Notes under the pieces: generated by a model
What the model saw: only the letters and a program-made list of their open reading frames with translations
Databases searched by the model: none
What the model was told of the DNA's origin: nothing
Shown: one piece after another, positions 38,005-50,529 of the stretch
Position numbering within the stretch: position 1 is the first letter of the stretch
How the letters are laid out: each line of letters begins with the position of its first letter
NCBI GenBank assembly: GCA_963693285.1
Contig: OY848917.1
Span: 9,176,192 to 9,240,191 of the forward strand
DNA length: 64,000 bases
Direction: 5' to 3'
Origin: Xestospongia muta
Taxonomy: Eukaryota > Porifera > Demospongiae > Haplosclerida > Petrosiidae
Position numbers and translations under genes: made by a program

Positions 38005-39424
38005 ATGGCTCAAGATCTTACTACACTTAGGAATAGACGAGGCGTCATTCATGCATCAATAACTCGACTTTCCGCCTGCCACCCTTGATCTTGTGTGACA
38101 GATGTCACAGAGACTGGAGAACCTAGATTCCGACTTCAAGCTCCACCACTATGCACTCATCGATCTCATCGATGACACTAAATCTATGCTCAAGGAGCAG
38201 GACATTCTAGATGGACATGATGACGAGATGGCCACATTGTCCACTCGTATTAAGTGACTGATTGCAGTCTGTGACTCCTCCAAATTTGGTCCCAGTAAGA
38301 TAGCTTCCCAAAGGTGAGCTTGCCTTGAAAGAAATTTATCTACTGTAAACGAAGGAATTGGCTCCTTGTCTGGAGTGCCTGACAATGTTTGTCTTCTTCA
38401 TCAATATGAAGAGCAACTTTGCAATCTCAAGGCTGAACTGGGAGATGTCTGTAGTATTCTTCTGTCCCTTGCTGTAGAGGAATACGATGAGCTCTATACC
38501 TCGCAAACAAAACTTGATAAGGAGCTGTTTGACTGCTCTTTAAAAATCAAGAGGTTGCTATTCCTGTCTGGTCATTCCCTTGACTCTACTCCACCCTCAC
38601 TCGATGGCAAGGGAGTTAAGCTGCCCAGATTGGATGTACCTAAGTTTAATGGGAACATTCTTAACTGGAGGACCTTTTGGGAGGTAATTCTCTATCTCAA
38701 TTCATAGCCAACCTGGTGTGTCTGATGCAGAGAAGCTGATGTATCTTTGACATTCGCTTAAAGATGCTACAGCGAAGGGTGTCATTGAAGGTCTGTCTCA
38801 ATTTGGTGATTGCTACTCTGAAGCCATCGAAAGCCTGAAGGCACGCTATGATCACCCACGGCTCATCCACCAGACCCACATTCGTACAATCCTTGAGGCC
38901 ACTCCCCTCAGAGATGGAACTGGCAAGGTGCTCCGCCAACTCCATGACGTCGTTCAACAACCCATCCAACGTCTCAAGACAATGGAGTATGAGCCATCTG
39001 GTTCCTTATTCACATCCATCCTTGAGCTCAAACTAGACACTAATACCATGTTTGAGTGGCAAAAGTACAGTCAAGACTCAGTCGATGTGCCTCACTACCA
39101 GAGGCTCCTTGAGTTCATTAACCTACATGCCCAAGCTTCTGAAGCTTCTGTCTCTGAACACAAGAGAGCCTCTGGAGTTAAAGATCACTCAGTGAAGAAG
39201 AGCTCTAAAACTGGAAAGTCAATAGCCTTGTTTACAGTTAGTACTGTAGATTCTTCAAGCCACAACTGTGTCATTTGTAAGTCTCACAAACACCCTCTAT
39301 ATGCATGTCTGCACTTCAAGTCACTACCTCACAATGAGATGGTCTCCACTCTGAAGTCACCACCACCTTTGCATGAATTGTCTCTGACCAGGGCATTTGT
39401 GAAGGAGTGGACATCTCTGCATTG
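38005..39424 (+). pseudogene. BEL/Pao gag region
   Basis: Starts MAQDLTTLRNRRGVIHASIT at the ATG 38005. Conserved Pao-type gag blocks follow in changing frames: LSGVPDNVCLLHQYEEQLC at 38366, then LPRLDVPKFNGNILNWRTFW near 38620, and YEPSGSLFTSILELKLDTN near 38990. A zinc knuckle (CVICKSHKHPLYAC, 39267-39308) ends the unit. Breaks include stops near 38087 and 38256 and frame changes near 38340 and 38700. Gag would form the particle and bind RNA. Confidence 0.82.
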
Positions 39425-39429
39425 ATGCA

Positions 39430-42400
39430 GGAAATCCCAGAAGCCACATCACACTTTGTTACACTTGGAAAAGAACAGTGATGCATCAACTTCCATTGGT
39501 ACCACTAGTACTTCTCAGCCTGTCGTGTCAAATACTGCCGCTGGACTTTGTTCCAAATTTGCTCATGATGTGTCGTGTTTTGGTTGATGCTCCTGATGGT
39601 TCCTCCGTGGAAGCTAGAGCATTTTAGACTCTGCCTCATCAGCCTCCTTTGTATTGGAGCATTTGTCTCAAAGCCTGTGTCTTCCATGATTCCGACAAGG
39701 TGTGGAAATTTCAGGCATCACTGGTTTTTCTCATAACTCTCCTCTCCAAGCTCTCGCTAGTCTCAGTATATCTGCTGTTTGGTCTCCTTTGAAAAAATTC
39801 AATGTGAGAGCTGTTGTTGTGCCTTGTGTGATGTGTGACCTACCACTTCACCCCATTCCCTTTGATTTGAAGTGGAGACAATTGGAGGGCATCCCCTTAG
39901 TAGACCCAGACTTTGGTCTCCCCGGAAAAATAGACATCCTTTTGAGAGTTGACATCTTTGTTGATGTCAGGGCCGGCAGACAGGCACTCCTGGCTCTCTG
40001 TCTGCCTTAAAGACAGAATTTGGTTGGGTCTTGCTGGAAAGCTCAATGTCTATGCGTCAAGTCACTCTATTACCTCTCATCATGTTTCCGTCATCACTGG
40101 TGATGATCTGTTGTGAAAGTTCTGGGAGATCGAAGAATGCCCAAAGGATCAATCCTATCTCACTCCTGAAGAGCAATCTGTTGTGCAACACTTTAAAGAC
40201 AACCACTCATGAACTGAAGATGGTCGTTTCATTGTTCCTCTGCCCAAGAAACCTGCTCACAAGAAGTTTTGTATCTTCCTATGCATGCAGTCAAGAAGAA
40301 GTCAAGCACAACCACAAAGATCAGAAATATGTTTGACGTTTCAGCCAAGTCTTCTACTGGAGTCTCCCTAAATGATACATTGTTGGTCAGACCTACCATT
40401 CACCCACCTCTCCTTGATGTACTACTTCATTTTTGTTTACACCGTGTGGCTCTTGTTGCACATATCAGTTGCATATATCGTGCCATTGAACTCACCAAAC
40501 CTGACAGAGATCTACATCGGTTTGTTTGGAGAAGGAATCCCAAGGTCCTCTGCTTGACTACCGTATGACCTGAGTCACCTTTGATGTCTCCGCCTCCTCG
40601 TTTGCCACCAACATGTCGGTCAAGTAGAATGCCATTGACTTCACCATGGACTATCCACTGGCTATTGATGCAGTAAACAGAGCTTTTACATTGATGATGG
40701 ATTGACCGGGGCTGATTCCAGCAATCAAGTTACAAAAGCAATTACAAGACCTGTTCTCTCTTGGTAGCTTCTTGTTGCATATGTGGAATTCAAATGACCA
40801 GGTGCTCATACAGCACATACCTCTTGAGTTATGAGACTCCCAGTCAATGTACACAATTCCCGATTTGTACATGGAGTACACTTGGAATAGAATGGAACAC
40901 AAACCTAGACCATTTCCGTCTGACTGTTGCCAAGCTACCTAGTTGTCCTATTATCAAACGCATGTTGGCATTGATGCTGCCAAAATCTTTGATGTCCTTG
41001 GGTGGTTTTCCCCTTCCATCATCAAGATTAAAATCTTATTGCAATGGCTGTGGGAGCTGAAGGTCTGTTGGGATGATCCAGTACCCGATTCAGTTCATGA
41101 TATCTGGTCTTGATGGAGATCTGAGCTCAACCTCCTCTCCACAAAATACATCCCTCGATGCTACTACTCCAAAGAAGCTTACATTGTCTCCATGGAACTC
41201 CATGGCTTTTTTGATGCATCGGAGCAAGCATATGTAGCTGCCATCTATCTATGTATGATGGACCTGGATGGAAGGACACAGGTTTTATTAGTGACCTCTA
41301 AGACCAAGGTGGCCCCCATCAAGCGATTGACTGTCCCTCGTCTGGAGTTATGTGGAGTGTACTTTTAGCTCAGCCACTTCATCATGTCTGGCAGGTCTTC
41401 AATTTGTCGCTCGCTCAAATATGTGCCTGGATTGACAGCACCATTGTTCTCAGTTGGCTGATTGGAAATCCCAGACAGTTTAACATATACATTGCCAACC
41501 GAGTCTCTTACATAGTGGAATTGATAGCACCCAATCATTGGAACTGACAACCCAGCTGATTGTGCATCAACAGGGGCGTAGACAAGTTTTTGAACTGGGG
41601 GGGCTAACAATAGCACAGTGCACATTTTTGGACAGTACACATAAACATAATCTATTTTCTTAATGAAAACTTTATTATTAAAAATGATTCAATGAACAAA
41701 TTAAGATATCCAGTTGTTCAGGATATAATACCCATGCACATTTATAATATAAAACATGTGGGTCATAAAAATCTTGGGGGGCTTCAGCCCCCCAAGCCCC
41801 CCTATTGCCTACATACTTGATCAAGAAGTCTGTTTCCAGTAGAGCTGTTGGAATACTAGATATGGTGGAATGGTCCCAATTGGCTGACTCAGCCACGCAC
41901 GGCTTGGCGTCATCAGTCAGACCTCCCTCATATTGAGACAACTGAGGAAAGGGAATGTACACTCGACACAGTGACTCAGAACAAGGTGGCAATCATATCT
42001 ATCAATCATTACTCCAGCTATACCAAGTTGAAACATGTCACAGCTTGGATCCTCCGTTTTGTCAACAATTGTCATGCCAACAAGTATGGTTGTCACTCCA
42101 GTCGTCTTCATCTCTGACTACTCAAGAGCTACACACAGCTGAAGTCTATTGGATATCCATTGCTCAAGAAGATTGTTTTCCTGAGGAAATTGAGGCCATT
42201 AAGGAAAGTAAAGTCCTACTTAGCTCTAGTCCTTACTGTTCCTCCACCCAATCCTTGACTCATCTGGCATTCTACATGTGGGTGGCAAAGACTGTGTAAA
42301 GAAGGTGTCATACTCAAGTCAGCATCCTATCATCCTCTCTGGGAAACATTCTGTAACTAAGCTGATGATCCGTTTTGAACACCTTCGTTTACTTCATGCT

Positions 42401-43480
42401 GGTCCTACACTTAGCCTGTTCTCTTAATCACCATTTCTACATCCTTGGAGGACACAAAGCAATGCACCCAATCACCGGCAATTTGTTGTCATACCTCAGC
42501 AAAGCCTCAACATTAGATGCTAGGTCAATTTCCTATTGAGCATCTCACTCCTGATCTTGTTTTTGATAAGGTTGGTGTGGACTATTGCTGGCTCTTTCTA
42601 TATCAAATATGGACACTTGAGGAAACCTACTCTAGTTAAAACATATGCCAGTGTATTTGTTTCACTTTCAGTAAAAGCTGTGCGTTTAGAACTGGTGTCA
42701 GAGTTGACAACTGAAGCCTTCTTAGCCTGTCTAAGGCGCTTCATTTCTCGACGGGGGAAACCGACTCTTATATGGAGTGACCATGGGACAAATTTTGTGG
42801 GTGCAGCTCGGATCAAGGAGCTTATTGCATATCTGCAAAACCAGAGGTCACAAGGTGCTATTTCTGAGTTTTTTAACACAAAATATGCAGCGGAAGTTCA
42901 TTCCTGAACACACTACTCATTTTGGTGGCCTTTGGAAGGCAGCAATGAAAAGTATAAAAACGCATTTGAGATGTATAGTTGGCAATGTAAAGCTGATATT
43001 TGAATAATTTACTACAGTTCTCGCTCAAGTGGAATCTTGTCTCAACAGCAGACCTCTCGTCTCTCTCCCACTTGACAATGATGGAATAGGAGCTCTCACT
43101 CCTAGGCACTTTCTCATCGGCAGGCCATTGAAAGTTCTACCTGATCCTTCATTCTCATATTGTTCCCTCACTCTCCTTCATCGCTGACACCTATGTCAAG
43201 CATACTTGTATGTCATTTCTGGCAATGTTGGTCATCTGAGTACATTACTAGTTTGAAACACTATACAAAATGGTACCATCCATCAAGAAATATTTGTGTT
43301 GCAGATATTGTAATTTTGCAAGAGGATAATTTAATTCCCACAAAATGACCACTTGCCAGAGTATTTAAGGTTCATGCAGGCAAAGATGATCTTGTTCGAG
43401 TAGTCACTGTGAAGACAAGCTCAGGAACCTACATGAGACTAATTTCTAAAATAGCCTTGTTGTTATCCTCTCAAGATGAT
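39430..43480 (+). pseudogene. BEL/Pao pol region (protease, RT, RNase H, integrase)
   Basis: Protease around LDSASSASF (39625). A long block, ISGITGFSHNSPL onward (39702-40010), is the Pao-specific segment. The reverse transcriptase has MHAVKKKSSTTTKIR near 40280, LFRxP-like DLHRFVWRRNPK near 40510 and the YIDDGLTG active site near 40690. RNase H carries LHGFFDASEQAYVAA near 41200 and VPRLELCG near 41335. Integrase (42540-43480) has SDHGTNFVGAAR near 42775, HFGGLW near 42920 and a C-terminal VGDVV-like HPSRNICVADIVILQEDNLI near 43280. Numerous shifts and stops, plus a MITE at 41571-41816, disrupt it. Confidence 0.85.
41571..41816. mobile_element. G-rich MITE nested in the BEL pol
   Basis: Starts CAGGGGCGTAGACAAG and ends ATTGCCTACATAC, with imperfect inverted ends (GTAGACAA and GTAGGCAA). 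It has G-runs near the left end and a GGGGGGCTTCAGCCCCCC hairpin near the right. The BEL coding sequence (PADCAS then RSLFPVELL) resumes after it. The flanks TGCATCAA and TTGATCAA are plausibly a decayed 8-bp duplication, and the G/C hairpin resembles the one at 21665 before the hAT relic, so a hAT-type MITE is likely. Confidence 0.7.
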
Positions 43481-43533
43481 TGATCATGACTCTTTATTGT
43501 TGTCTGAAGACCATCTGGTTTTGGCCAGTAATA

Positions 43534-43715
43534 TGTTAATGTTCATTATAGTTTGTTTATGTATCATCATTCATTTCCTGTTTGACCACCATTTATACTA
43601 ATTATCATTTTTCTTAATTTTAATCTTTTGTATGATTGGAAAAACACTTTGAAAAGAAAGTATTATCTTGAATGCTAAATTTTGTATCTCATTCAATCTG
43701 GGAGAGAACTTAACA
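43534..43715 (+). repeat. BEL/Pao 3' LTR
   Basis: 182 bp, TGTTAATG...ACTTAACA, partner of 37653-37832, followed by the CTGTT duplication. After it, 43721-44085 is AT-rich with no supported gene. Confidence 0.92.
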
Positions 43716-44085
43716 CTGTTGTTAGCTTATATTTTATACTTTCATCAAAAATCATATTTTTAATACAAAATAATTAGCTTTAGCTAGCTGGACCCACTCA
43801 CTCAAGTTGTTTCAATTTTGGCCATGAGTAAATAGATTCTGATCCTTCATTCAGCCTGATTTCAGCTCTAAATTCCATCTTAAACATGAATAGAGAAGAA
43901 ATTCACATATGTAAATAATAATAATAGTGGTGCTAACAAATTTTATTAACAACTCACTATTTTCTAAACCTTCAATGATGAGTATTCTTCAAGGATTTCC
44001 AACCTGGATGTTTAAATCTGTTTTAACTCTGTCTAGAAAATTTCTGCTGGTCAAAAACTATAGTAGCAAGAGAATGGTCCCTTTT

Positions 44086-44287
44086 TCAACTATAACATTC
44101 CTGGTGTAAGGTAGCCAGATTTGTTGCTAGTATATTATCTACACCACCAACACAATTAAGTACTTGTGTCACTTCAAAGACATTTGAAAGTCTTCCACAT
44201 TTTGGTAAGTAGTAACGGAATCTGTCATAGAACAGATAGATCACACTAAAACTTGATTTCATCCCATAACTTTGTTTTCCAAGAACA
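44086..44287 (-). pseudogene. Unrecognised exon-like coding fragment
   Basis: After a TTTCTTAG acceptor-like site the minus strand is open for 66 codons, containing YLFYDRFRYYLPKCGRL and then VLNCVGGVDNILATNLATLHQ. The composition is protein-like. A coding-like continuation (VIVEKGTILLL, then FLTSRNFLDRVKTDLNI) follows in a shifted frame to about 43960, implying a decayed larger exon. I cannot name the family. Confidence 0.45.
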
Positions 44288-44662
44288 CTAAGAAATTAAC
44301 AAATTGTTCATAACAAGGCTACAATGAAACATTATCATCTAGTTTCTTCTTATATTGAGTTATAACACTGAATTAAGTGTCAAACTCAAACTGACAGAGT
44401 ACAAGATAAAATTAATGACAGTAATATGTCAGGATTTAATTATTCAGTTTATGTCCTTGAGATTAAAATAGTTTAGATCCCTCTAAGATATGCATAAACT
44501 ATTTTTTGAACCAATTCTGATTTTTTATATAAAATTAAGACATATCTGGTTGCTGAACCTTAACAATAAGGAACAAGCATATATCATTAACACAAGCTCA
44601 CAAGACATATATCATTAACACATAGCTCACAAGAAGTTGACTATTAGCCAGTAAGAAGTATG

Positions 44663-44775
44663 TGTAATATCGACTAACGACTCAATATTCTTACAAATCA
44701 TTCCATATATATATAGTAATAAAATTGAATATTAATAAACATAATGAATATTAATGATCAAACTCAGTCATTACA
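44663..44775 (-). repeat. gypsy LTR, copy 1 (outer 3' LTR)
   Basis: 113 bp, plus-strand ends TGTAATATCG...AGTCATTACA. A purine tract (minus strand GGGAAAGGGAGA) abuts its inner end, as expected of a polypurine tract beside a 3' LTR. Confidence 0.88.
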
Positions 44776-45044
44776 TCTCCCTTTCCCGGCTAATATGATA
44801 ATCGATCAGGAGGTCGAATGTTGACACCAGAACGAGAACGAGTTTGTATTTTGTATTGTATTTGTCTGCCAAAAGGAGTGATGAATGTAGTAAGAGGTCG
44901 TGATTGCTCATCTAGAGGTATCTGCCAAAACCTGCAGTTTGCATCTAGTTTACTGAATACGGTTGCTCCGGCCAATTGTGCAAGAGTTTCCTCTACAGTT
45001 GGCAGAGGATGAGTCTCTCTTTCAACACTTTCATTTAGATAAAT
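44776..45044 (-). pseudogene. gypsy RT fragment fused to the element tail
   Basis: Reads ERETHPLPTVEETLAQLAG, then VFSKLDANCRFWQIPLDEQS, matching the RT region of the neighbouring copy at about 48600-48790. Right after TPFGRQ it jumps to the 3' tail (SGVNIRPPDR). The rest of RT, RNase H and integrase is deleted. This copy lacks the stops at the equivalent places in the other copy. Confidence 0.85.
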
Positions 45045-46283
45045 ATGATAATACTTAATCATATTCATAGTTGTTGTTATCAGTACATGTCATTTTAATG
45101 AGCTCTTATTAACATTCTTCACATCATTTCCTGCTATGATGTAGTTTATGATGAAATAAGACTGCTGATTTCTTTATTAATTTAGTTTAGTCTAAGACTT
45201 TAATAAATCATTAAATATATGTTATTAAGTTTTATTACTCTCTATCAACTAAATACATCAAATGATATAATGACTGAACACATCCAACTCTTGTATTTCT
45301 AATTTACTTGTTTCTATAGAACTTTACTATTAAATTTGAATTGAAGGTAGTATTTAATATGATAAATAAGTGACTACAGTCTTATCTACACTGACATTTA
45401 GTAATTATTAGTGTAGTCAGTATAGACTTACTTTCATAATTGATATTGTATTTAATGACATATTTACCTTTGATGTAGTGTGTATTTTTAATAATATTAA
45501 ATTCTGTAATAAGTTTTTACTAGCATCTCCTTCTCAGGATTCATCTCCGTGGTTTGCAGCTAATAATGGTAATCTTGATAAAATTAAAAAAGGAGTACAA
45601 GGTGGTACAAATGTTAATGCCAAAACTAAGGTTTGTCAATATAATTATAGCAATATTAGTGTAGTATACATATAATGTATAAAACAATATTATAAAAATT
45701 ACTCAGTATATCAAGAATCATGAAGAATTTTTAATGACTTGGAAAGAACAATAAATATTTAGGGTCATACCCAGGTTTGGTTGATAATGTTCTCATTAGT
45801 CTGCATTATTGAAATTCAATAGAACCATTATTAAACTGAAACTGAATTGAATAAACTATAACCTTCATTATCTGAATGTTCAACATAGACACAATTATAA
45901 TATGACCACATCCATTATATATCCACATACATTTTAATAACTATTAGGTGATATTTAGATAATATGTTAATTTAGTATGAAGCATGACCATTGTAGCAAG
46001 TATAACTGACAGTAGGTGCTCTATTGATATTCCATGATCCTAAATAGAATTACTTAATGAGGAAGTAGCTCTTTTAAAAGTCTCTTTTATGAATTATTAA
46101 CATAACATATCAATTTAATTTAAAGTATCTTGTCTAAAAGTTTTATTATTTGGTACAAGGTTTTTTAAGTCCCAATGTAATGTAAACAATGTAATTTACC
46201 TTATCATAGTGTGATGACATATTCTGGTATTTACATCCAATATTTTAACCTATTTGCATTAAATAGTGATCCTCAACATTTAT
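45045..46283. other. Host-like DNA enclosed between gypsy copies
   Basis: AT-rich, not gypsy-related as far as I can see, and carrying an ankyrin exon (45538-45630). No other exon was recognised. Left of 45045 gypsy homology stops abruptly at CATTTAG. Confidence 0.6.
45538..45630 (+). CDS. Ankyrin-repeat exon (31 aa) enclosed by gypsy sequence
   Basis: After a TTCTCAG acceptor, 93 nt code DSSPWFAANNGNLDKIKKGV and end NVNAKTK, followed by GTTTGT as donor. Same length, phase and plan as the N-terminal ankyrin exon at 18043-18135, but on the opposite strand. It is probably an isolated exon of another ankyrin gene; no partner exon is visible nearby. Confidence 0.65.
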
Positions 46284-46410
46284 TGTAATATCGTCTAACG
46301 ACTCTATATTCTTACAAAACATTCCACATATATAGTAACAAAAATATGAATAAACATGATTGAATATTAATAAACATAATGAATATTAATGATCAAACTC
46401 AGTCATTACA
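46284..46410 (-). repeat. gypsy LTR, copy 2 (3' LTR of the main element)
   Basis: 127 bp, TGTAATATCG...AGTCATTACA on the plus strand, adjoining the same CTCCCTTTCCC polypyrimidine (minus-strand PPT) as copy 1. The outer flank TTTAT does not match the flank of the LTR at 51134. Confidence 0.9.
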
Positions 46411-46541
46411 TCTCCCTTTCCCGGCTAATATGATAATCGATCAGGAGGTCGAATGTTGACACCAGAACGAGAACGAGTTTGTATTGGCGAACGAGTATTA
46501 ACATGAGAGTCATTATCTCCATCATAAGTGTTGTGACTGAT

Positions 46542-49500
46542 TCAGGGTCTAAGATCACTTTGATTTCTACGAACTTGGCCAGATGGAGTTGAAACTAAAT
46601 ATGACCGTGGAGTATGAGCTGGTTGGATAATTCTTCCAGGTACCTGCAAACCTGAATTGTTGACCCAAACACATGAATCATCTGTATATGGAGACAGTTC
46701 ACGGACTCTGTGTCGTCTGTCATACAGTCGTTTTTGTTCTCTTTTGTACTTGGTATCACAACTTCTAAAATCTTTCAAATGAGACCAATCTGGTATATAA
46801 TGTTCCTTCACCTGGGGAACAGGGGTTCTGATTCTTCTACCCATTAATAGTTGAGAAGGGCTAAGACTACACCAAGGTAGAGGCATCGCTCTGTAGTTCA
46901 ATAAAGCCAAATATGGATCATCTTCATACTTCATCAATCGCTTCACTGTTCTAACCATCCTTTCAATGAACCCATTTGATTTTGGATAGTGTGGGCTACT
47001 TGTTACATGTGAGAACTTATACCTCTCGGCAAAACTTTTCATATCTGTGGAATCAAATTGAGGACCATTATCACTCATTAGAACTGCTGGAATTCCATGA
47101 ACAGCAAAGAGAGCTTTCAAACATTTTACAACTGCTACTGAAGTTGTTGATGTGAGCTTCAGGACCTCCACAAATCTGGAAAAATAATCAGCAACAATGA
47201 GATACATACACTTGTTCAGTTCAAATAAATCTGCACCAATCTTCTCCCAAGGAGAACTAGGAAGAGGAGTCTGAATCAGTGGTTGGACAGCAAGAGGAGT
47301 CATCTTTAGACACTTGGGACATGACTGAATATATTTCTCCATCTCTTTACTCACATTAGGCCACCACACAGCTGCAGAAATTCTTTGACGACACCGTACT
47401 ACTCCAAGATGTCCACGATGAATTTTCATGAGAGTGTCAGTTCGAAGACATTTTGGTACAACAATACGTGACCCAAACATCGGCAAACCATCAACTACAG
47501 AGAGTTCACTTCTCACTCTCCAGTATGGAACTAGATTATCTTCAATTCTGGACCGACCTGGCCATTGTGATTGACAAAATTGAATGATCTTAACAAAAAG
47601 AGGATCAGACTGCTGAGTTTCACGAAATTCTTCTAAACGATCAGAGTTACCTGGTAAATTCACCACTACTCCCTGGACAAAAGATTCTGTTTCACTACCA
47701 TCAGTGTCTGATGTGAAACTCTTGAGAGGTGCACGAGAGATAGCATCAGCAGTATAAAGGAATTTACCAGGTACATGTGAGATGCTATAGTCAAACCGAG
47801 ATAAACGAAGTCGAAATCGGAGGATGCGTGGAGGTAGACTATCCAAATTGGCTTTTCCAAGTAGAGGGATCAGGGGTTTGTGATCAGTCTCCAACTGTAT
47901 ATGTGCTCCGATAATGTAATTGGAAAATTTCTCACACGCCCATACTAGTCCCAGAGTTTCCTTTTCGATTTGGGAGTATCGAAGTTTGGTATTTGACAAG
48001 GATTTGGAAGCATATGCGACTGCTTTCCACTGGTTACTACATTTTTGCATAAGGACCGCCCCCAAGCCATAAGCAGATGCATCAGAACAGACCTTCAGTT
48101 CTGCTGATGGATCATACAGGGCTAGGACTACTGGTTTTGTTAGCTCCTGCTTCACTTGCTGAAATGCACTGTCTTGTGGTTGATTCCATATCCAGGCATT
48201 TCTTGAACTAAGAAGTTCCTGGAGCGGTTTAGAGAGGTCAGCAAGACGAGGACTAAATTTCCCCAGCTGATTAACCATGCCTAAAAATCTTCTAAGTTCA
48301 GTATGTGTTTTTGGTGTCTCCATTTTCAACACAGCCATGATCTTATTAGGATCAGCAGAAATCCCATTTTTATCAACTTTATGGCCTAAGAAATGCAAAC
48401 TTTCTTTCTTAGAATCACATTTATTCTTGTTTAAGATAATCCTAGCGGATTGAATTTTTTTCAACACTTGGTGAAGTCTAACATCATGCTCTTGCGTCTG
48501 TCCAAAAATCAAGATGTCATCCATATGACAGAGTACTCCCTCTTCTCCATCTAATATGCTGCTCATTCATTATTGGAAGCACTCAGAAGTGCTAGAAATC
48601 CCAAATGGCAATTTATTAAACCAAAAGCTGCCAAAAGGAGTGATGAATGTAGTAAGAGGTCATGATTGCTCATCTAGAGTTATCTGCCAAAACCTGCAGT
48701 TTGCATCTAGTTTACTGAATACAGTTGCTCCGGCCAATTGCGCAAGGGTTTCCTATACAGTTGGCAGAGGATGAGTCTCTCTTTCAATGCTTTGATTTAG
48801 CAGATGGAAGTCTACACAAATTCTAAGGTCGCCTGACTTCTTGGGGACAACTACCATTCCGGCGCACCAGTCTGTGGGTATGTTCATTTTGGTGATGACT
48901 CCCAATTGCTCCATTCTATGTAACTCCTCCCGCACTTTCTTTCGAGGAGGTAAAGGCACATTACGAGGAACAAACAGAGAGAATGGCCTGGAGTTAGGTC
49001 TCAACTTTATTGAGTATTCCTTATCAAATGTTCCTAGACCTGTAAAGAGAGAAGAATATTGCTCAACTATTTGTTGTGTGACTGTGTACAAATTATGTGT
49101 TAGAGTTAGGATACACAGATTCTGAATTGCTGGCAATCTGAAAAGATTTTCTTGAAGACCTTCCACTACATACACAGGCTGAGTACTTCGTCTTCCACTA
49201 TACTGGAGTGATACTGCCAGTTCTCCCAGGACGGACAGAGGCTTCTTGTCAGGTTCATACAAGATCCCTTGTGTGGGCTCGAGTGTTCTATTCAGGCTAT
49301 TACCTACAGCTTCTGTGACTACAGTGACCTCTGCCCCTGTGTGTATCTTGAATGGTACTTCCACTTTGTCCACAAGTACTACACAGTTCCAAATCTGTGT
49401 AGAGGTGTAGGTAACAGTGTTCAGATAAGAAATCTCTAGGTCATCCTTGATGAATTCGTCATTGTGTGATGTGGCTACACTTGAAATTGCTTTGGAAAAA

Positions 49501-49700
49501 CACATAGAACTAAAATGTCCTTTCTTTTTGCAGTTGTGGCAAATAGCCAGGCTAGCTGGGCAGGATTGTTTAGGATGTGGGCCTTCCCCACACCCCTGAC
49601 ATCTGCTTGAAAGGCTTGGCCTAGATTTAGGACTGCCAGTGTGTAGCTTCTTACTGGCCTTTGATGTGGACTTCCAAGAGGGGCGATTAGATCGTCGCAC
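46542..49700 (-). pseudogene. Ty3/gypsy pol polyprotein, one frame with about four stops
   Basis: Two open stretches (49700-48753 and 48566-46542) lie in the same frame, separated only by nonsense codons near 48750, 48660 and 48570. The first has two zinc knuckles (CQGCGEGPHPKQSC, residues 34-47; CHNCKKKGHFSSMC, 54-67). A protease-like FKIHTGAEV follows, with the catalytic Asp replaced by His (residue 120), then the RT start. The second has the RT active site HMDD (residues 14-17), RNase H SDAS (D162) and TDH (D228), and the integrase zinc finger H383/H386/C416/C419. The integrase triad is D446, D499, E535, a D,D(35)E spacing. No chromodomain is seen. Confidence 0.93.
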
Positions 49701-50280
49701 TGAACCTCAGTTTTCTTCTGGTACCCTTCAGAACTACTTGCTGCTCTTGTACAGCCTCTCTCTGTTGTACTTCCCATTTAGCTTTATCAAGGGTCAGGTT
49801 CGGGTCCACTTGCATCTGTTCAGAAAGAGCTTTGTCCCTGATACCAACAACTATTCTGTCTCTAATAAGCTTGTCTTTCAGTGCACACAATTCTGCTAAA
49901 CTGTACAAGCTAGTATAAAGTGTTCAATAGATTCCCCTTCACCTTGGCACCTGAGGTTAAATCAGGCACATTCAAAGATAATGTTCTTTCGAGCTTTAAA
50001 AAATTCGTCAAACTTTTCAATGACTTTGGCGTATACTTTGCGGTCCACTTCCGTAATCTTGGTAGAAGTCAGTGTTTCTTCTGCATTTTCACCCATACAG
50101 TATTAAAGTGTGCTTATTTGCCATTGGTCTGATTCTGTGGAAAGTCCCGATGCCAATCGGTATTGGTCGAATCGCTTTCTCCACCGCTGCCACTGGTCTG
50201 GGACCTTGAACGGAAATGGAGCTGGAGGCTCTAATCAAATATTTTGCGCTGCCATTCAGTCACTTATTAGGGTAGGACTC
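49701..50280 (-). pseudogene. Ty3/gypsy gag region
   Basis: The minus strand carries PPAPFPFKVPDQWQRWRKRF near 50220, FDQYRLASGLSTES, and further on LAELCALKDKLIRDRIVVGI (49687-49908), which are standard gypsy gag blocks. The knuckle-bearing pol frame starts after a frame change near 49700. Internal shifts near 49910-50000 make it non-functional. Confidence 0.78.
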
Positions 50281-50289
50281 CTGACACCC

Positions 50290-50389
50290 TGTAACATCGA
50301 GTAACGACTAAATATTCTTACAAAACATTCCATATATATATAGTAATAAAGTACATGAATAAACAATGATTGAATATTAATAAACATAG
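50290..50389 (-). repeat. gypsy LTR, copy 3 (truncated)
   Basis: Matches the LTR from TGTAACATCGAGTAACG to AATAAACATAG but lacks the last ~30 bp (outer end). The next bases, 50390-50529, are unrelated to the element. Confidence 0.85.
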
Positions 50390-50529
50390 TACATTTCATG
50401 CAATTGTCACACACAAAAGTCTACTGCAATTGTTGCTAAAAGGCCTGTTTTGGGAATCAATATGGAAGATGAAGCATCTATTATAATAGGACAAATAATA
50501 TCATTAATTGAGTATGAAGTTGTTGTATC

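Larger units (their letters stand above)
37653..43715 (+). mobile_element. BEL/Pao LTR retrotransposon, full length, inactivated
   Basis: 6063 bp bounded by similar LTRs (37653-37832 and 43534-43715) and by a perfect 5-bp target duplication, CTGTT at 37648-37652 and 43716-43720. The order gag, protease, reverse transcriptase, RNase H, integrase and several motifs fit the BEL/Pao superfamily. Many stops and frameshifts and one nested insertion make it non-autonomous. The two LTRs differ at a modest number of sites, so the insertion is not very recent. Confidence 0.93.
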
